Source of the DNA: Hirudo medicinalis
Taxonomy: Eukaryota; Annelida; Clitellata; Hirudinida; Hirudinidae
Assembly (NCBI GenBank): GCA_011800805.1
Contig: MPNW01000328.1
Coordinates: 65,262-129,261, forward strand
Direction of reading: 5' to 3'
DNA: 64,000 nt
This document shows positions 61,701-64,000 of this stretch, piece after piece. Every line of letters starts with the position of its first letter. The stretch's first letter is position 1. The position numbers and the translations under genes were made by a program. The notes beneath the pieces were generated by a model. It did not search any database. It was not told the DNA's origin and was given only the letters and a program-made list of their open reading frames with translations.

Positions 61701-64000
61701 TCCAGGTGCCAAGACCTGCAGAGGAGAGTGCTCGGCCTCATCAGGTACGGGTTGATGAGTGCAGAACAGGTGGAGACCATTTACAGCCACCCGGTGCTGA
61801 GAGGGGATGCGTGCAGGGACGTTTTGCAGGCCGGACTTTCGTACCACATGAAGCTGTTCAGTCAGCCCGTGACAGGTGAGATTTTGGTTCGGTGATTGGA
61901 ATGATGTGGTTGAACTTTAAAAATAAAAAGTATTTTTCAATAATTTAATCTCAGCAAATTAAGCTCATTTACATTCAAGAATGTTAAAAATTGCACGTAA
62001 ATTAGCTGATTATTTGATAAAACACAATTCATTCATTGGTTTTAAATGTTGCAAACTTTCGTGTCACATTCAAATAAAATATGAAACTGAGAAATATCTA
62101 CTAATAAAGTTGATTGATAAAGCAACTTTTTATTTCCATATGTCAGTGCATGAGTCATCATGTTTTCAGGCTCACTATCTGATCTGTCATCTGAATGACA
62201 AGAATAGAAACATTTGAATGCTGATAAATTAGCTTATTTGATGCTTGAACAAACATTGAGAAAGTTTAAAATTACATTGAAAATGCAGCTGATGATGTGG
62301 TGTGCAATGTGATTAAGACCACCTGCATTCTAAGAATCTTTATTGGAACCAAATTTTTATCTTTATTTGCAAAATTTGTTTGATCAGTTGAAACCATTGT
62401 TTGTAATACAAAACAGACTAAACATGAGGCCCCATTACTATGATTTATTGTGTTGTGAATGACATCTTCATATTTCTGAAAAAAAAATCAGGATGGTCGC
62501 ATGTTGTTCAAATGATTTTGGATCATGGTGTGATACTTCAAATGGTAATATTTTAAGCTGCATTATTTTATTAATATTTTAAGCTGTAAAACATTAACAT
62601 ATTGTTGTGTGACTGCAGTTTTTTTATGATTACAACATAACACTTAGTTCTGCTAAATGCTTTCATCAGTCAACTCCAAGAATGATGGATAATAATTGAA
62701 TATTTCTAATTTCTTGATTTCTCGACGTCGAATCTACTTTCCAGCAAACTCCCACGTGTGTCGGATGAGGGCCTACAGAGATTGTCTCGTCGTCATGGGG
62801 GCAGGTTACCTCGATAACACCCTGTGCACCAACATGATGGCTGCCCCTATCAAGGGGGGCCAGTTAGGCTCCTTTGTTAGTCTTGCCCCTACAAAGGATC
62901 GCAGGTACTTTGCTGCCGTTGCCGTCGTCAACGATTTCGTGTTCGTCGTCGGAGGACAGACGGCCATGGCAGGAGATGGAAGTCATGCCACTAACAATGC
63001 TTTTAGGTCGGTTGGCTTTTTGCAAATGCATGCTAATAATTGTTCACTTTTATTTAGTATTCATGTGAAATATTTTCTTTTGGTGTCAGTAGATTGTCAT
63101 GGTGTGCTAGTCAATTTACTATTGTGTTGGTTTGTTGACTAGCATTACACATGATTATTACTTGAGAAAATATGATGCTATGGGGGCATACAGGTTTGCA
63201 ATTTCAGCAGCAGGTTTGCAATTCACAATTGAACTTTAAAACAGATACAATCCGAGGGATGGAAAATGGCTTCAGATCTCATCAATGAGTGTCCCGCGCA
63301 CACACTTTTCTCTCATCACGATGCCCAATTGTCTAGTGGCCGTCGGAGGGAAGCACAACAGGGTGGCCCTCAACACGGCAGAAAAATATGATTTTGCTTC
63401 CAACGAGTGGTCCCCCATCTCCACTCTTCCTCACACATTGTTCAGCCATGCTGGGTGTGCCCATGGCTCCAAGGTTTGTAGCGTTTGGGCAATAACTTTT
63501 CAATCAGTTGTTTTGTTTTTAAGCCCTTGTTTTGTAATAACAACAACAATAACAATAATAATAATAACAACAACAACAATAATAATAATAATGATAATAA
63601 TAACAATCATAATAAAATATTGTAATGAAAAACAATAGGGAAGCTTAAAAAAGATGACGTTGATTGTTTGTTGTTAGGAATACGATCAGTATCATAATTC
63701 TTCATGAATATTTTATTCACATGTATTCATGAAATTCCTCTACTTGCAGTTTGTTGCAATTCTGATGCCTAAGGATCTCTTAAGTTATCCACTTGGACTT
63801 GTTGTGATTTCATCCATTTTATTGCTTCAGGTTTATATATCCGGCGGATGCCCGGGGGAGGACTTCACGGACGACGTGCTCTGCTACGACCTGGACAGGT
63901 CGGGGTGGCAGGCAAGGGCTCCCCTCAATCAGAGCAGGGGCTACCACGTCATGGTTGCCCATGGCAACAAGCTTTACGTCTGCGCCGGAAACACCAATGC
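58765..64000 (+). CDS. BTB-BACK-Kelch protein, KLHL family (3' end beyond window)
   Basis: Kelch-like proteins are usually substrate adaptors for CUL3 ubiquitin ligases. Exons are 58765-58997, 60171-60339, 60538-60690, 61073-61201, 61665-61875, 62745-63006, 63245-63473 and 63831 onward, all in phase. After a Ser/Thr-rich N-terminus, the BTB domain reads DTQLIVQGQTFHVHR, then CSQYFYSMF, then LLDYAYTGSIVI, then VLEAADHLQFNEILSFC. The BACK domain follows (LTVENCLQFLKLAEMYGL, FILDNFVPVA, ALSWLESPG, LIRYGLMSAEQVE). Kelch blades begin at 62745, with double-Gly marks in FVVGGQ, LVAVGGKHN and YISGGCPGED. The last visible blade runs off the edge, so only about four of the expected six blades are present. 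The exact KLHL member is not determined. Confidence 0.93.

Overview
This window is nuclear DNA of an invertebrate animal. It is AT-rich, genes are split into many short exons with GT-AG (occasionally GC-AG) introns, families are metazoan (receptor tyrosine phosphatase, heparanase, STAM, PEBP, Mpv17-like, Kelch-like, RhoGAP), and non-coding DNA is full of microsatellites, minisatellites and decayed transposons. A lophotrochozoan such as an annelid or leech would fit; this is an impression from base composition and gene make-up, not a demonstrated identification. All exon models were built by hand from splice-site motifs, reading phase and family resemblance.

Layout, left to right. 72-237 (-): first coding exon of a gene leaving the window, nearly identical to an exon of the next gene. 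3451-9279 (-): receptor-type protein tyrosine phosphatase with lectin-like extracellular modules, one membrane helix and two phosphatase domains. 11543-15546 (+): complete ten-exon GH79 heparanase, with a LINE relic in one intron. 15.8-17.9 kb: transposon graveyard (LINE reverse transcriptase, tRNA-like module, two hAT relics). 18857-19754 and 20730-21652 (+): tandem pair of Mpv17-like genes. 23201-27926 (-): STAM endosomal adaptor. 28.1-30.4 kb: LINE and SINE-like relics, an unidentified ORF region and a cluster of G/C hairpins. 30631-31494 (-): PEBP with two GC-AG introns. 32.4-34.3 kb: MULE transposase and LINE relics. 35990-57902 (-): a very large gene. 58765 to the right edge (+): BTB-BACK-Kelch gene, divergent from it.

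The most interesting locus is 35990-57902. Its 3' two thirds encode PH, Ras-association and RhoGAP domains plus a long tail, like ARHGAP20. Upstream exons on the same strand encode a RhoGEF (DH) domain, and reading phase is continuous from the DH exons into the PH exons. The sequence therefore predicts a DH-PH-RA-RhoGAP protein of about 1,800 residues, carrying both a Rho-activating and a Rho-inactivating domain. I know this pairing from BCR/ABR but not from ARHGAP20-like proteins. One exon (PH) has an apparent single-base frameshift and one exon junction is unresolved, so transcript evidence is needed.

These are independent eukaryotic genes, not an operon. Shared themes are signalling and trafficking: tyrosine phosphatase, receptor sorting (STAM), Raf/MAPK modulation (PEBP), Rho control (GEF-GAP), ubiquitin ligase adaptor (Kelch-like), and matrix turnover (heparanase).
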